Shown here one piece after another: positions 1-10,127 of a stretch of 64,000 bases of DNA (its first letter is position 1; every line of letters begins with the position of its first letter). Both the position numbers and the translations under genes were made by a program. The stretch comes from Duganella margarita (GTDB lineage: Bacteria > Pseudomonadota > Gammaproteobacteria > Burkholderiales > Burkholderiaceae_D): assembly GCF_009857535.1 (NCBI RefSeq), contig NZ_WWCS01000002.1, positions 62,001 to 126,000 of the forward strand. The letters are read 5' to 3'. Under the pieces are notes generated by a model. The model was not told where the DNA came from and did no database searches. It saw only the letters and a program-made list of their open reading frames with translations.

Positions 1-1
1 C

Positions 2-649
2 GGCATCATGCTGTCGACCTCGCTGCTGCATGCCTTGCCGGAAGCGTTCGAGTCGAGCGCCAGCGCGCGCAGCCTGTTCGCCACGCTGCTGGGCGGGCTG
101 CTGGCGTTCTTCCTGCTGGAGAAACTGGCGATCCTGCGCCACTCGCACCATCACGAGCATGACGGCCACCATCACCACCATGGCCACGACAAGCACGAAG
201 CCGGCAAGGCCGGCTGGATGATCCTGGTCGGCGATGGCATGCACAACTTCACCGACGGCATCCTGATCGCGGCCGCCTTCCTGGCCAATCCCGAGCTGGG
301 GCTGGTGACCGGGCTGGCCATCATCGCCCACGAGATTCCGCAGGAAATCGGGGATTTCATTGTGTTGTTGAATGCCGGCTTCTCGCGCACCCGCGCCTAT
401 GTGTACAACCTGCTGTGCAGCCTGCTGGCGATTGCCGGCGGCCTGCTGGGCTACTACACGCTGGACCGCGCCAGCAGCCTGATCCCGTACGTGCTGGTAT
501 TCGCTTCATCCGGCTTCATCTACATCGCCCTCAGCGACCTGATGCCGCAGATGCAGCGCCGCGCGACCTTGCGGGAATCGGTCCCGCAAGTGTTGCTGAT
601 AGCGGCGGGTGTCGCCATTGTCGTGTTCCTGGTCGGCACCCACCACTAA
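2..649 (+). CDS. ZIP family divalent metal transporter, 5' end outside window
   Basis: This is the C-terminal part of a ZIP (SLC39-type) transporter that moves zinc or related divalent cations across the inner membrane. A His-rich cytoplasmic loop (alternating His, Asp and Gly, around 130-200) precedes the two signature helices: a segment with HNFTDG and the next with HEIPQE, the residues that form the binuclear metal site in this family. About six hydrophobic segments are visible. The reading frame is open to the left edge, so the first Met at position 8 is probably internal. It converges on groL with only six bases between the stops. The metal cannot be told from sequence. Confidence 0.85.
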   Translation, partial: GIMLSTSLLHALPEAFESSASARSLFATLLGGLLAFFLLEKLAILRHSHHHEHDGHHHHHGHDKHEAGKAGWMILVGDGMHNFTDGILIAAAFLANPELGLVTGLAIIAHEIPQEIGDFIVLLNAGFSRTRAYVYNLLCSLLAIAGGLLGYYTLDRASSLIPYVLVFASSGFIYIALSDLMPQMQRRATLRESVPQVLLIAAGVAIVVFLVGTHH

Positions 650-655
650 GCCTGC

Positions 656-2278
<1,623 letters not shown>

Positions 2279-2284
2279 TCAGTG

Positions 2285-2602
2285 TTAAGCAGCTTTGAGG
2301 GTGGACTGGGCGCTGTCGACAATGCCGAGGATGTCTTCCTCGCGCATCACCAGCACTTCCTGGCCATCCAGCTTGACGGTCTGGCCGGCGTACTTGCCGA
2401 ACAGCACGGAGTCGCCGATATGCACCGCCAGCGGCCGCAGGGTGCCGTCGGGCAGGGCGCGGCCGTGGCCAACCGCCAGCACCTCGCCTTGCTCAGGCTT
2501 TTCGGCGGCGGCATCGGGGATGACGATGCCCGAAGCGGTTTGGCGTTGTTGCTCAATTCGCTTAACAATAACCCGGTCGTAAAGGGGACGAATCTTGATC
2601 AT
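2285..2602 (-). CDS. groES: Co-chaperonin GroES
   Basis: Heptameric 10 kDa lid of the GroEL chamber. The sequence starts [11 protein letters not shown] and shows the mobile-loop region around residues 17-35 and the conserved VLAVGHG and [10 protein letters not shown] segments. ATG at 2602 was chosen over an in-frame TTG at 2614 because GGAG ends about seven bases upstream of this ATG, while the TTG lies inside that Shine-Dalgarno sequence. At 105 residues it is slightly longer than the usual 96-97, mainly through an extended C terminus after the EEDILGIV motif. It is first in the groES-groL operon. Confidence 0.96.
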   Translation of the reverse strand: MIKIRPLYDRVIVKRIEQQRQTASGIVIPDAAAEKPEQGEVLAVGHGRALPDGTLRPLAVHIGDSVLFGKYAGQTVKLDGQEVLVMREEDILGIVDSAQSTLKAA

Positions 2603-2677
2603 TTTTATCTCCAATGGTTACAGATCATTCCAAAGTGAACCGGCCCTGATGCCCAGGACCTGACTTCAGCGATGCAA

Positions 2678-2707
2678 AAAGTAGGTTTGGATTTTTTTGT
2701 TTTCAAG
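2678..2707 (-). promoter_or_regulatory. Putative sigma-32-type heat-shock promoter for groES-groL
   Basis: On the minus strand CTTGAAA (2701-2707) matches the sigma-32 -35 consensus. Fifteen bases later CCTACTTT (2678-2685) is a partial match to the -10 consensus CCCCATNT. The site lies about 75 bases upstream of the groES ATG. No CIRCE (HrcA) inverted repeat was seen in this region. The -10 match is weak, so the call is tentative. Confidence 0.4.
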
Positions 2708-2741
2708 AGCCGGTTTGACGGTCAATGTGTAACAAAATGTA

Positions 2742-3371
2742 TCAAGGAAGCAGCAGCCGGTCGAGGCGGCCCAGCCGGTAAACGGTGCGCGAATCGCTGC
2801 CACGCGGGAGCGGGCGCACCGGGCAAGCGGACCGGCGGCCGCCGTCGGCGTCCAGGCTGTCATCGCCCGGGCCGACCCCGGCCCAGACGCCGCCCTTGAC
2901 CGGCTGGAACAGCCAGCGCGCATACCCGCGTTGCGCGGCCTGTCGCATCAGCTCGCCTCGCACGGGGGCGCCGGCGCCCAGCACGGCGTCGTCCGGATGG
3001 CCGGCGGCGTTGTCGCCGAACGCCAGGCGGCAAGCGTATGCCTCGCTGGCCGGCGCGCCGGCGCTATTGCAGGCGCGCTGCTGCAGCCGCTCCACATCCC
3101 ACGCGCCCAGGCGCCAGGCGGCGTCCAGCAGTTCTTCCTCGGCCGCGTTGCTGCTGGCCCAGGGGCCGTCAAATTGCAGCGCGGAGCTGGGCACGGCGCG
3201 GGCCGGCAGCGTCACACCGGGTAGCCGGAGCGGCGTGGCGCGGCGGAAACCGTGCCAGTGCAGGAAGAGGAGGGTCGGGCTATCGGGCTGATTGAGGCGG
3301 GTGGCGTGGACGGCGTACAGCGGCAGCCGCACCGCGTCCATGTGGGCACAGACGATATCGAAAATGTGCAT
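2742..3371 (-). CDS. Hypothetical protein, 209 aa, upstream of groES
   Basis: I do not recognise this family. ATG at 3371 is preferred over an upstream in-frame ATG at 3413 because AGGAG lies about eight bases upstream of it. The protein has no signal peptide or clear membrane segment. It contains a hydrophobic strand followed by HWHGFRR near residues 38-45, a central Ala-rich acidic region, and a C-terminal part rich in Gly, Asp and Arg. It is on the same strand as groES-groL, but the putative heat-shock promoter lies between them, so it is probably a separate unit. Confidence 0.55.
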   Translation of the reverse strand: MHIFDIVCAHMDAVRLPLYAVHATRLNQPDSPTLLFLHWHGFRRATPLRLPGVTLPARAVPSSALQFDGPWASSNAAEEELLDAAWRLGAWDVERLQQRACNSAGAPASEAYACRLAFGDNAAGHPDDAVLGAGAPVRGELMRQAAQRGYARWLFQPVKGGVWAGVGPGDDSLDADGGRRSACPVRPLPRGSDSRTVYRLGRLDRLLLP

Positions 3372-3589
3372 GAGAAAGTTCTCCTGATCATTCGCGTTAG
3401 ACAAACAGAGCACCGCCCCATCGCCAGGGCGGCAGAGAATTGTAAATCAACGTTTCAGCCAATGCAGCGTCTTTACCACAAAGTGCTGCTTCGCAGCATT
3501 ACCTATGTGCAATGGACCGCTATAATCGTCCGCTGCATGGCCGCAAGGTCCATGCGCCGCGACTCTCACTACAATTAAAGGAATTCCTC

Positions 3590-5614
3590 GTGAACCGTAC
3601 GCTTATCAGCGCTGCCTGCTGCGCCTTATTCTTCCTATCCTCCCCATCGCATGCTCAGCAAACTTCCGGCATCGACCTGAAAACGCTGGACTCGGCAGTG
3701 CGTCCGCAGGATGACTTCTACGGTTACGTCAACGGCATCTGGACCCGCAACACCGAAATCCCGGCCGACAAATCAACCTGGGGCACCTACATCGAACTGC
3801 GCGAAACCGCGCAAGGCCAGCTGCGTTCGGTCATCGATGCGGCCGTGAAGAATCCGGGCAAGGCCGGTAGCGAGACCCACAAGATTGCGGACCTGTACAC
3901 CAGTTTCATGAACGAGAAGGCGCGCAATGCGGCCGGCTTCAAGCCGCTGCACGGCGACCTGGCGCATGTGGCCGCCATCAAGGACAAGAAGGATCTGCCG
4001 GCGCTGTTCGCCTACCTGCAACGCAACAGCATCCAGACGCCGTTCTCGGCGGGCGTGTCGGTCGATGCGCAAGACCCCGAGCAGTACACGCTGAACGTCG
4101 GCCAGTCCGGCCTGGGCCTGCCGGACCGCGACTACTACCTGAAGGATGACGACGTCAAACTGAAAGGCGCGCGCGACAAGTACCAGCAACACATCGCCAC
4201 GCTGCTGGCGAAGAGCGGCGACAAGGATGCCGCCACCCACGCCGCGCAAGTGCTCGACATCGAGACCCGCCTGGCCAAAGTGCAATGGACCCGCGTGCAG
4301 ATGCGCGATCCGGTCAAATCGTACAACCGCGTCGACTTCGACAAATTCAGCGAACTGGCGCCGGCCTTCGACTGGAAGGCGTACTTCGCCGCCAGCGGCA
4401 TGGCGCCAAAAGCGTCGTCGGCCGTGGTGCGTCAGCCGAGCTTCCTGACCGGCTTCTCCGACGTCGTGGCCGAGGTGCCGCTGGATGCATGGAAGAGCTA
4501 CTTCACCTGGCGCATCATCGAAAGCTATGCGTCCTACCTGGACAGCGACACCGTCAAGGAACGCTTTGCGTTTGAAGGCACCGTGCTGCGCGGCGTGCCG
4601 CAAAGCGAACCGCAATGGCAACTGGCGCTGCGCTTCACCGACAGCGCACTCAGCGATGCGGTCGGCAAGCTGTACGTGAAGACCTACCTGGCGCCGGAAA
4701 CCAAGCCGCGCGTGATGGCCATGTTCAACAACTTCGTCGCCTCGTTCAAGGAAGGCATCGACAAGCTGGACTGGATGGGCCCGGAGACCAAGAAAGAAGC
4801 GCAAGCCAAGCTGGCCGCGCTGCGTCCGAACATCGCCTACCCGGATAAATGGCGCGACTACAGCGCGCTGAAAACCCAGCCGAACGACCTGATCGCCAAC
4901 GTCCGCGCCTCGCGTGCCTGGGCGCGTCAACGCAACCTGGACAAACTGGGCAAACCGGTCGACCGCGAAGAATGGTCGATGACGCCGCAAACCGTCAACG
5001 CCAGCTACAACCCATCGCTGAACGCGATCACCATTCCGGCCGCGATCCTGCAGCCGCCGTTCTTCAACGTCAAAGCGGAAGACGCGGTCAACTACGGCCT
5101 GCTGGGCATCACTTTCGGCCACGAAATCAGCCACGCGTTCGACGACTCCGGCAGCCAGTACGACGCCAAGGGCCGCCTGCGTAACTGGTGGACCGCCGAC
5201 GACCGCGCCGCCTTCAAAGCGCGCGCTGCCGGCCTGGTCAAGCAGTACGGTTCGTACAGCCCGGTGCCTGGCTACTTCATCAACGGCGAGCTGACGCTGG
5301 GTGAAAACATCGGCGACAACTCCGGTTTGTCGCTGACGCTGAAGGCCTACCAGCGTTCGCTGGGCGGCAAGCCATCGCCGGTGATTGACGGCTTGACCGG
5401 TGAGCAGCGCCTGTACATCGGCTTCGCGCAGAAATGGCGCGCCAAGCTGCGTCCGGAAGCGGCCATCGCCCAGATCAAGAGCGACCCGCACTCGCCAGGC
5501 GAATTCCGCGCCAAGGGCACCGTGATGAACCAGCCAGGCTTCTACGAAGCGTTCGGCATCAAACCAGGCGACCCGATGTACCTGCCGCCTGAGCAGCGCG
5601 TGATCATGTGGTAA
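3590..5614 (+). CDS. M13 family metallopeptidase (neprilysin/PepO-like)
   Basis: Zinc endopeptidase of the neprilysin family, probably acting on small peptides in the periplasm or outside the cell. GTG at 3590 is chosen because AGGA lies seven bases upstream and the N terminus becomes a typical signal peptide ending at SHAQQ. The zinc signature HEISH is at residues 511-515, and the third ligand is in ENIGD (E572, with D576). The C-terminal QRLYIGFAQKWRAK and FRAKGTVMNQPGFYEAFG segments are also typical of M13. The length of 674 residues is normal. It is monocistronic, followed by a hairpin. Confidence 0.95.
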   Translation: MNRTLISAACCALFFLSSPSHAQQTSGIDLKTLDSAVRPQDDFYGYVNGIWTRNTEIPADKSTWGTYIELRETAQGQLRSVIDAAVKNPGKAGSETHKIADLYTSFMNEKARNAAGFKPLHGDLAHVAAIKDKKDLPALFAYLQRNSIQTPFSAGVSVDAQDPEQYTLNVGQSGLGLPDRDYYLKDDDVKLKGARDKYQQHIATLLAKSGDKDAATHAAQVLDIETRLAKVQWTRVQMRDPVKSYNRVDFDKFSELAPAFDWKAYFAASGMAPKASSAVVRQPSFLTGFSDVVAEVPLDAWKSYFTWRIIESYASYLDSDTVKERFAFEGTVLRGVPQSEPQWQLALRFTDSALSDAVGKLYVKTYLAPETKPRVMAMFNNFVASFKEGIDKLDWMGPETKKEAQAKLAALRPNIAYPDKWRDYSALKTQPNDLIANVRASRAWARQRNLDKLGKPVDREEWSMTPQTVNASYNPSLNAITIPAAILQPPFFNVKAEDAVNYGLLGITFGHEISHAFDDSGSQYDAKGRLRNWWTADDRAAFKARAAGLVKQYGSYSPVPGYFINGELTLGENIGDNSGLSLTLKAYQRSLGGKPSPVIDGLTGEQRLYIGFAQKWRAKLRPEAAIAQIKSDPHSPGEFRAKGTVMNQPGFYEAFGIKPGDPMYLPPEQRVIMW

Positions 5615-5628
5615 TGATATAAGTTGAG

Positions 5629-5661
5629 TCCCCCTCGCCGGCATCAGGCAGTCGAGGGGGA
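5629..5661 (+). terminator. Hairpin terminator after the M13 peptidase
   Basis: TCCCCCTCG (5629-5637) pairs perfectly with CGAGGGGGA (5653-5661) around a 15-base loop, 15 bases after the stop codon. It is followed by TTTGACTGTGTT, so the U-tract is weak. Confidence 0.6.
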
Positions 5662-5708
5662 TTTGACTGTGTTATCCTGAAGCTCACTGCAGCGTTGGAG
5701 ACCACGCT

Positions 5709-5897
5709 ATGTCACACATCACAAGCACCAAACGTAGTGCCGGGATGGTTTTTGGCGATTTCTTCGCGCTGATCGGCGTCATGGCTTTCATGGGGGGCAG
5801 CCAGACCCTCGGCGCGTTCCTGTTCGTCAGCGGCATCGCCCTCTACACCACCACAGCCGCCGCCCGCTGGCTCATCGCGAAGATTTCTAGGCATTGA
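5709..5897 (+). CDS. Small membrane protein, 62 aa
   Basis: Hypothetical. GGAG lies about eight bases before the ATG. The protein has a short basic N terminus and two hydrophobic stretches (roughly residues 15-28 and 33-55) separated by Gly-Gly, so it is likely an inner-membrane hairpin with a basic C terminus. No family was recognised. It stands alone between the M13 peptidase terminator and an A+T-richer gene. Confidence 0.5.
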   Translation: MSHITSTKRSAGMVFGDFFALIGVMAFMGGSQTLGAFLFVSGIALYTTTAAARWLIAKISRH

Positions 5898-5936
5898 AGA
5901 CAATACATTGCGTAAAGGCAAGTTTTTTTTCCAAGG

Positions 5937-6563
5937 ATGAAGGAATTATTTGAATTGTGTAGATTTCTTCTTATCTTTAATCTCTGCTTGATCACTGCGT
6001 TCAGCATCGCCGCCCCCATAGTTTCAGGCGATTATGATGGAATGTTAATTGGCGTAGACAATGAGGGGGCTTTGACTGGATATTTCAAAAGCTCAACTGG
6101 TAATGGTCAATTCAGTTGCATATTCTTCGTGAACGGAAAATCAGGCTCGTCCCCCATAACGCATGTGGATAGTTGGTTCCCGACAGATTTAAGCCCGAGA
6201 GATGTAATTCCAGGAACGATAGAGTCTCTTGCGGAGAAGGGACAGGGCGCTATTCGGGTGAAGTTGAAAGAGGAGCATGGAGGATGCTGGAATGTACAGC
6301 ATTTTGCATCGGAACCGGCGGTATTTGGGCTTACGGAAAAAGGAAGCTGGCAGGCCATCCGGGTTGTCTCTGCAAAGAGAGCTTATTTTCACGATGACTC
6401 GTCGGGAACTCGTCCACGTAAAGCTTATGCAGTTCAGGGTAATGTACTACGTGTATTCGAATCGCAATCTGGCTGGGTGCGGGTGGAGTATGAAAGCCCT
6501 GAACGCAAGCGTACACGCGGTTGGGTGTCCGACCGTGACTTATATTCAGCCCGAAGCCGATGA
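5937..6563 (+). CDS. Hypothetical secreted protein with SH3-like C-terminal region
   Basis: 208 residues with an N-terminal hydrophobic segment (about 8-25, ending IAAP) that looks like a signal peptide. The middle holds four Cys residues, with GQFSCIFF and GGCWNV, suggesting periplasmic disulfides. The last ~65 residues, with the pattern YFHDDSS, VLRVFESQSGWVRVEY and RGWVSDRDLY, resemble a bacterial SH3 domain of the kind that binds cell wall or protein. The gene is visibly richer in A+T than its neighbours, suggesting recent transfer. The start is uncertain: AAGG abuts the ATG and a second AAGG lies 18 bases upstream. Function unknown. Confidence 0.6.
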   Translation: MKELFELCRFLLIFNLCLITAFSIAAPIVSGDYDGMLIGVDNEGALTGYFKSSTGNGQFSCIFFVNGKSGSSPITHVDSWFPTDLSPRDVIPGTIESLAEKGQGAIRVKLKEEHGGCWNVQHFASEPAVFGLTEKGSWQAIRVVSAKRAYFHDDSSGTRPRKAYAVQGNVLRVFESQSGWVRVEYESPERKRTRGWVSDRDLYSARSR

Positions 6564-6678
6564 TACGTATTTTTGCGACACCTCAATCCTTTGTCGGCCT
6601 CCATCGTAATCGCCAGTAGTATGATCGCTGGGGTAGGAACTGGTGGCAGATGATGCTTTTACAGTCGGGATATCCTAA

Positions 6679-6960
6679 ATGAATCTGGGGCTTAAAAAAC
6701 AGGCTGAAGCTTTGGCTGCGCTTTCTGCTGACGACCATGTTCGTCTGGAGCGACTTGCTGCGCTTGCTGAACTTACTCCAGAAGAGATATGGCCAGAAGT
6801 TTGGCAGTACGGTTTTGAGGATGTAGAGGAGAGCGTTCAAGCTGGATTGGATGCTGATGAAGACATCAAGGCGGGCCGGACTGTCGCGCACGAAGAAGTC
6901 ATGGCGAAGGCTCTGCTGATCCTGGAAGCCAATGTCAAAACCAAGCGCAAAACCGGCTAA
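6679..6960 (+). CDS. Putative antitoxin of a ParE-type toxin-antitoxin pair
   Basis: A 93-residue acidic protein whose gene immediately precedes and overlaps a ParE/RelE-family toxin gene by 29 bases, the arrangement expected of an antitoxin. The N-terminal half (KKQAEALAALSADDHVRLERLA) looks helical and may form the DNA-binding part. The C-terminal part (IKAGRTVAHEEVMAKALLILE) resembles the tail of ParD/RelB-type antitoxins that wraps the toxin. The family assignment rests on context and composition more than on a clear motif. Confidence 0.7.
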   Translation: MNLGLKKQAEALAALSADDHVRLERLAALAELTPEEIWPEVWQYGFEDVEESVQAGLDADEDIKAGRTVAHEEVMAKALLILEANVKTKRKTG

Positions 6961-7234
6961 GCTGGCAGTGCGCTGGTCAGCCAAGGCCCAGCACTCTTTA
7001 GAGCAAACCCTGGCCCATATTAACGCGCAAGATGAGTCCGCAGGACGGCTGGTTTTGCAGCGCTTGCAGGTCGCACTCGATCTGATTGCAATTCAACCGC
7101 ATATCGGCACGCCAACAAATCGCCGTCGCTCACGCAGATTTCCTGTTCCTAAGACAGGTCACACAATTGACTACCGCGTTGAACAGAGTGAAATCTTGGT
7201 CTTGCGGTGGATGCGGCAACGGCGTAAATCTTAA
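6932..7234 (+). CDS. Type II toxin-antitoxin system ParE/RelE-family toxin
   Basis: A 100-residue basic protein with the ParE fold pattern: an N-terminal VRWSAKAQHSLEQTLAHI helix pair, a middle RLQVALDLIAIQPHIGTPT, and C-terminal strands ending in YRVEQSEILVLRWMRQRR. ParE relatives poison DNA gyrase, whereas RelE relatives cut ribosome-bound mRNA. The sequence is closer to ParE, but the target cannot be fixed by reading. Translation is coupled to the antitoxin by the 29-base overlap. Its stop overlaps the convergent sulfurtransferase stop by four bases (7231-7234). Confidence 0.8.
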   Translation: MSKPSAKPAKLAVRWSAKAQHSLEQTLAHINAQDESAGRLVLQRLQVALDLIAIQPHIGTPTNRRRSRRFPVPKTGHTIDYRVEQSEILVLRWMRQRRKS

Positions 7235-8082
7235 TTGCCGGTCGCAACCGGCCGGCTGGCATCACCCACCCACTCACTCCACGACCCCGGATACAGCGCC
7301 GCACCCGGCAAACCGGCGACTTCCAGGGCCAGCAGGTTGTGGCAGGCGGTGACGCCGGAGCCGCATTGCATGATGGCCTCTGGTGCGCTGGCGAACAGCG
7401 GTGCAAATTCGGCCTTCAACTGCGCGGCGTCCTTGAAGCGGCCATCGGCAGTCAGGTTGTCTTTGAAAAAGCGGTTTTTGGCGCCGGGGATGTGGCCGCC
7501 GACCGGGTCGATGGTTTCGTTCTCGCCGCGATAGCGGTCGGCGGCGCGGGCGTCGACCACGGTGCGCGCTTGCGTCGACAGGTTGGCCACCACCTCATCC
7601 ACGCTCACCGTCGACACCAGCGCATCACGCTCGCTGATCGAACCCGGTGTGCGGCGCTCGGCATGCGTCACCATCGGCTGGCCGGCCGCCTGCCAGGCCA
7701 CCAGTCCACCATCCAGCACCGCGGCCGCCGGATGACCGACCCAGCGCAGCAGCCACCACAGGCGTGCCGCGAACATGCCGCCGTGCGCATCGTAGGCCAC
7801 CACTTGCGTGTCGTCGTCGATGCCCCAGCCGCGCAGCGTTTCGATGAAAGCAGCGCGGCCCGGCAGCGGGTGACGGCCCTGGAACTTGCCATCCGCCCCA
7901 ATTTTCGCGCCCGACAGATCCGTGTCCACATTGGCAAACTGCGCGCCGGCGATGTGGCCGATGGCGAAGCTGTCGAAGCCCGCGTTCGGGTTCATCAGGT
8001 CGTGGCGGCAATCGAGGATGACCCATTTCGGATCGTCCAGATGCTGGGACAGGGTGGCGGCGTCGATCAGGGTGGTGTGCAT
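7231..8082 (-). CDS. sseA: Sulfurtransferase, two rhodanese domains (SseA-like)
   Basis: Transfers sulfane sulfur from thiosulfate or 3-mercaptopyruvate to an acceptor such as cyanide or a thiol. The N-terminal rhodanese domain (about 1-140) carries WVILDCRHDL and no catalytic Cys. The C-terminal domain has VVDARAADRYRGE and the active loop CGSGVTAC with Cys240. A CG(S/T)GV(T) loop is typical of the mercaptopyruvate type, so that substrate is favoured. The length of 283 residues is usual. It is the last gene of a minus-strand run with the permease and Rieske oxygenase. Confidence 0.93.
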   Translation of the reverse strand: MHTTLIDAATLSQHLDDPKWVILDCRHDLMNPNAGFDSFAIGHIAGAQFANVDTDLSGAKIGADGKFQGRHPLPGRAAFIETLRGWGIDDDTQVVAYDAHGGMFAARLWWLLRWVGHPAAAVLDGGLVAWQAAGQPMVTHAERRTPGSISERDALVSTVSVDEVVANLSTQARTVVDARAADRYRGENETIDPVGGHIPGAKNRFFKDNLTADGRFKDAAQLKAEFAPLFASAPEAIMQCGSGVTACHNLLALEVAGLPGAALYPGSWSEWVGDASRPVATGN

Positions 8083-8093
8083 GAACGGTTTCC

Positions 8094-9017
8094 TTATACT
8101 TCGCTGGCGATGGGATCGGTATCGGCAATAGCCTTGCCTTTGTCGGTGCTGCGCGTATTGTAGAACGTTGCGGCCATGCCTGACGCGAGAATGATGCCGA
8201 TGCCCGCCCAGCTATGCCAGTCGAACACGTCGCCGAAGATAAACACGCCCCAGACGCTGGAAAACACGATGCCGGTGTACTGCAAATTCGCTACTACCAG
8301 CGTGTTGCCGAGGCGGTAGGCGCGCGTCATGGCGATCTGCGCGCTGGTGGCGCACACGCCGATGGCCAGCAGCAGCAAGCCGCTGCGCAGGCTGGCAATC
8401 GGATGCCAGACGGGACCGTCGCTGCCGCCGGTCAGGAACACGCCGACGATGCCGGCAGCCAGGTTCATGACGGTGAAATAGAACACCACGCGGTTTTCCG
8501 GCTCACCGGCCAGGCCCATTTTGCGGACCTGCATGTAGGCGGTGGCGGTAATCACGCTGGAACCCAGCGCAATCAGCGCCGGCGTCAGTTGATTGGCATT
8601 GAATGCGGGGCGCAGCAGCAGCGTGACGCCGACAAAGCTCAGCCCCACGGCCACCATCAGCGGCCATTTGATGTCGCCCTTGGCATGCCACCAGCCCATG
8701 GCAAACAGCCAGACGGCGATCCAGATCGGCGACATGTAGTTGAGCGTCATGGCGGTGGCCAGCGGCAGCTGGCCGATCGAGTAGTACCACAGCCACAGCG
8801 AGGTGACGCCGATCAGGCCGCGCCACACGTGGGCGCCCGGCATCGCGGTGCGGAAGGTTTCGCCGCGCAAGGTGATGATGGTGCCGAGGGTGATCACGCC
8901 GACCACGCCCCGGTACATAACCAATTCGGATGTTGAGAATTCTGCGGAAGCCAGCTTGACGCAGACCCCCATGACGGCAAACATAAAACTCGCAAACAAC
9001 ATCCAGAGTGACTGCAT
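8094..9017 (-). CDS. DMT superfamily (EamA) permease
   Basis: 307 residues with about ten hydrophobic segments in two EamA repeats, the form of the drug/metabolite transporter superfamily in the inner membrane. The first repeat begins LWMLFASFMFAVMGVCVKLA and is followed by a conserved RG-containing helix (VMYRGVVGVI). Substrate unknown. It is nine bases downstream of the Rieske oxygenase gene and 11 bases upstream of the sulfurtransferase, all on the minus strand, so the three may be one operon. The link between their functions is not clear. Confidence 0.85.
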   Translation of the reverse strand: MQSLWMLFASFMFAVMGVCVKLASAEFSTSELVMYRGVVGVITLGTIITLRGETFRTAMPGAHVWRGLIGVTSLWLWYYSIGQLPLATAMTLNYMSPIWIAVWLFAMGWWHAKGDIKWPLMVAVGLSFVGVTLLLRPAFNANQLTPALIALGSSVITATAYMQVRKMGLAGEPENRVVFYFTVMNLAAGIVGVFLTGGSDGPVWHPIASLRSGLLLLAIGVCATSAQIAMTRAYRLGNTLVVANLQYTGIVFSSVWGVFIFGDVFDWHSWAGIGIILASGMAATFYNTRSTDKGKAIADTDPIASEV

Positions 9018-9026
9018 CGTGAAACC

Positions 9027-10127
9027 TTATAAATCCATTTTGCGTTGGTACCACTCGTGGAAGTGTTGCATGCCGTCTTCCATCGGTGACTGATACGGCC
9101 CGCCGTCCGTCTCGCCGCGTTCCATCAGGATTTTGCGGCCGGCGTCCATGCGTTGGCCGATTTCGTCGTCCTCGATGCAGGTTTCCATGTAGGCGGCGCG
9201 TTCGGCCTCGATGAATTCGCGCTCGAACAGCACGATTTCCTCCGGATAGTAGAACTCCACCACGTTCCTGGTGCGGTTCGGACCTTCCGGCCACAGGGTC
9301 GAGACGATCAGCACGTGCGGATACCATTCCACCATGATGTTCGGATACAGCGTCAGCCAGATGGCGCCGTATGGTGGCGGTTCGCCGCCGCGGAACTTCA
9401 GCACCTGTTCCTGCCAGTGCTTGTAGACTTCCGAGCCGGACTTTTGCAGGCCCTTGTGCACGCCCACCGTCTGCACGCTGTACTCGCGGCCGAAATCCCA
9501 GCGCAGGTCGTCACAGGTGACGAAGCTGCCCAGCCCGGGATGGAACGGCTCGACGTGGTAGTCCTCCAGGTAGACTTCGATGAAAGTCTTCCAGTTGTAG
9601 TCGCAGTGGTGCACTTCCACGTGATCCAGCATATAGCCGCTGAAATCGAGGTCTTTGGTGACCGACAGGCCGTTCAGCGCTGCCATGACGTCGTAGCCGT
9701 TTTGCTCGAACAGCAGGCCGTTCCAGTTTTGCAACGGGGTCTTGGGCAGGTTCAGGCATGGCGTCTCGGGGAAGTGCGGCGCGCCGATCAGCTCTCCCTT
9801 GAGGTCATAGGTCCAGCGGTGCAACGGGCAGACGATGTTGTTCGTATTGCCACGGCCGTTGAGCATCAGCGCCTGCCGGTGACGGCAGACATTGGACACC
9901 AGTTCGATGCCGTCGGCGTTACGCACCAGCATGCGGCCTTCATTCTCGGCGGCGAGGGTGGCGTAGTCGCCGGCGTTCGGCACCATCAGCTCGTGTCCGA
10001 CATAGCGCGGACCGGCCTTAAACAGTTGCTGCATTTCTCGCTGCAGTAGCGATTCGTCAAAATAGACGCTTACCGGAAGTTGCGCAGTTGGCCGCGCTAG
10101 CTTGGCGTGGGTACCCAGATCGGACAT
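9027..10127 (-). CDS. Rieske non-haem iron oxygenase, alpha-subunit type
   Basis: A 366-residue oxygenase component related to aromatic-ring-hydroxylating dioxygenases and Rieske demethylases. The Rieske centre is complete: C81-x-H83 and C100-x2-H103. The mononuclear iron site is visible in the catalytic domain as EDYHVEPFH (H191 and H196), with an Asp candidate in the later ETCIEDDEI segment. No ferredoxin, reductase or beta subunit gene lies nearby, so electrons must come from elsewhere. The substrate cannot be predicted. It is the first gene of a likely three-gene minus-strand unit. Confidence 0.9.
   Translation of the reverse strand: MSDLGTHAKLARPTAQLPVSVYFDESLLQREMQQLFKAGPRYVGHELMVPNAGDYATLAAENEGRMLVRNADGIELVSNVCRHRQALMLNGRGNTNNIVCPLHRWTYDLKGELIGAPHFPETPCLNLPKTPLQNWNGLLFEQNGYDVMAALNGLSVTKDLDFSGYMLDHVEVHHCDYNWKTFIEVYLEDYHVEPFHPGLGSFVTCDDLRWDFGREYSVQTVGVHKGLQKSGSEVYKHWQEQVLKFRGGEPPPYGAIWLTLYPNIMVEWYPHVLIVSTLWPEGPNRTRNVVEFYYPEEIVLFEREFIEAERAAYMETCIEDDEIGQRMDAGRKILMERGETDGGPYQSPMEDGMQHFHEWYQRKMDL

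Noticed and set aside
130..200. His-codon run (cac/cat) as a possible tandem repeat
   Set aside because: It encodes the His-rich metal loop of the ZIP transporter, a normal family feature.
2603..2741. CIRCE element for HrcA upstream of groES
   Set aside because: TTAGCACTC and GAGTGCTAA were looked for and not found; only a sigma-32-like site is visible.
3773..5644. 623-codon frame antisense to the M13 peptidase
   Set aside because: Low-complexity Val/Arg/Gln-rich translation; the plus-strand gene has HEISH and a signal peptide.
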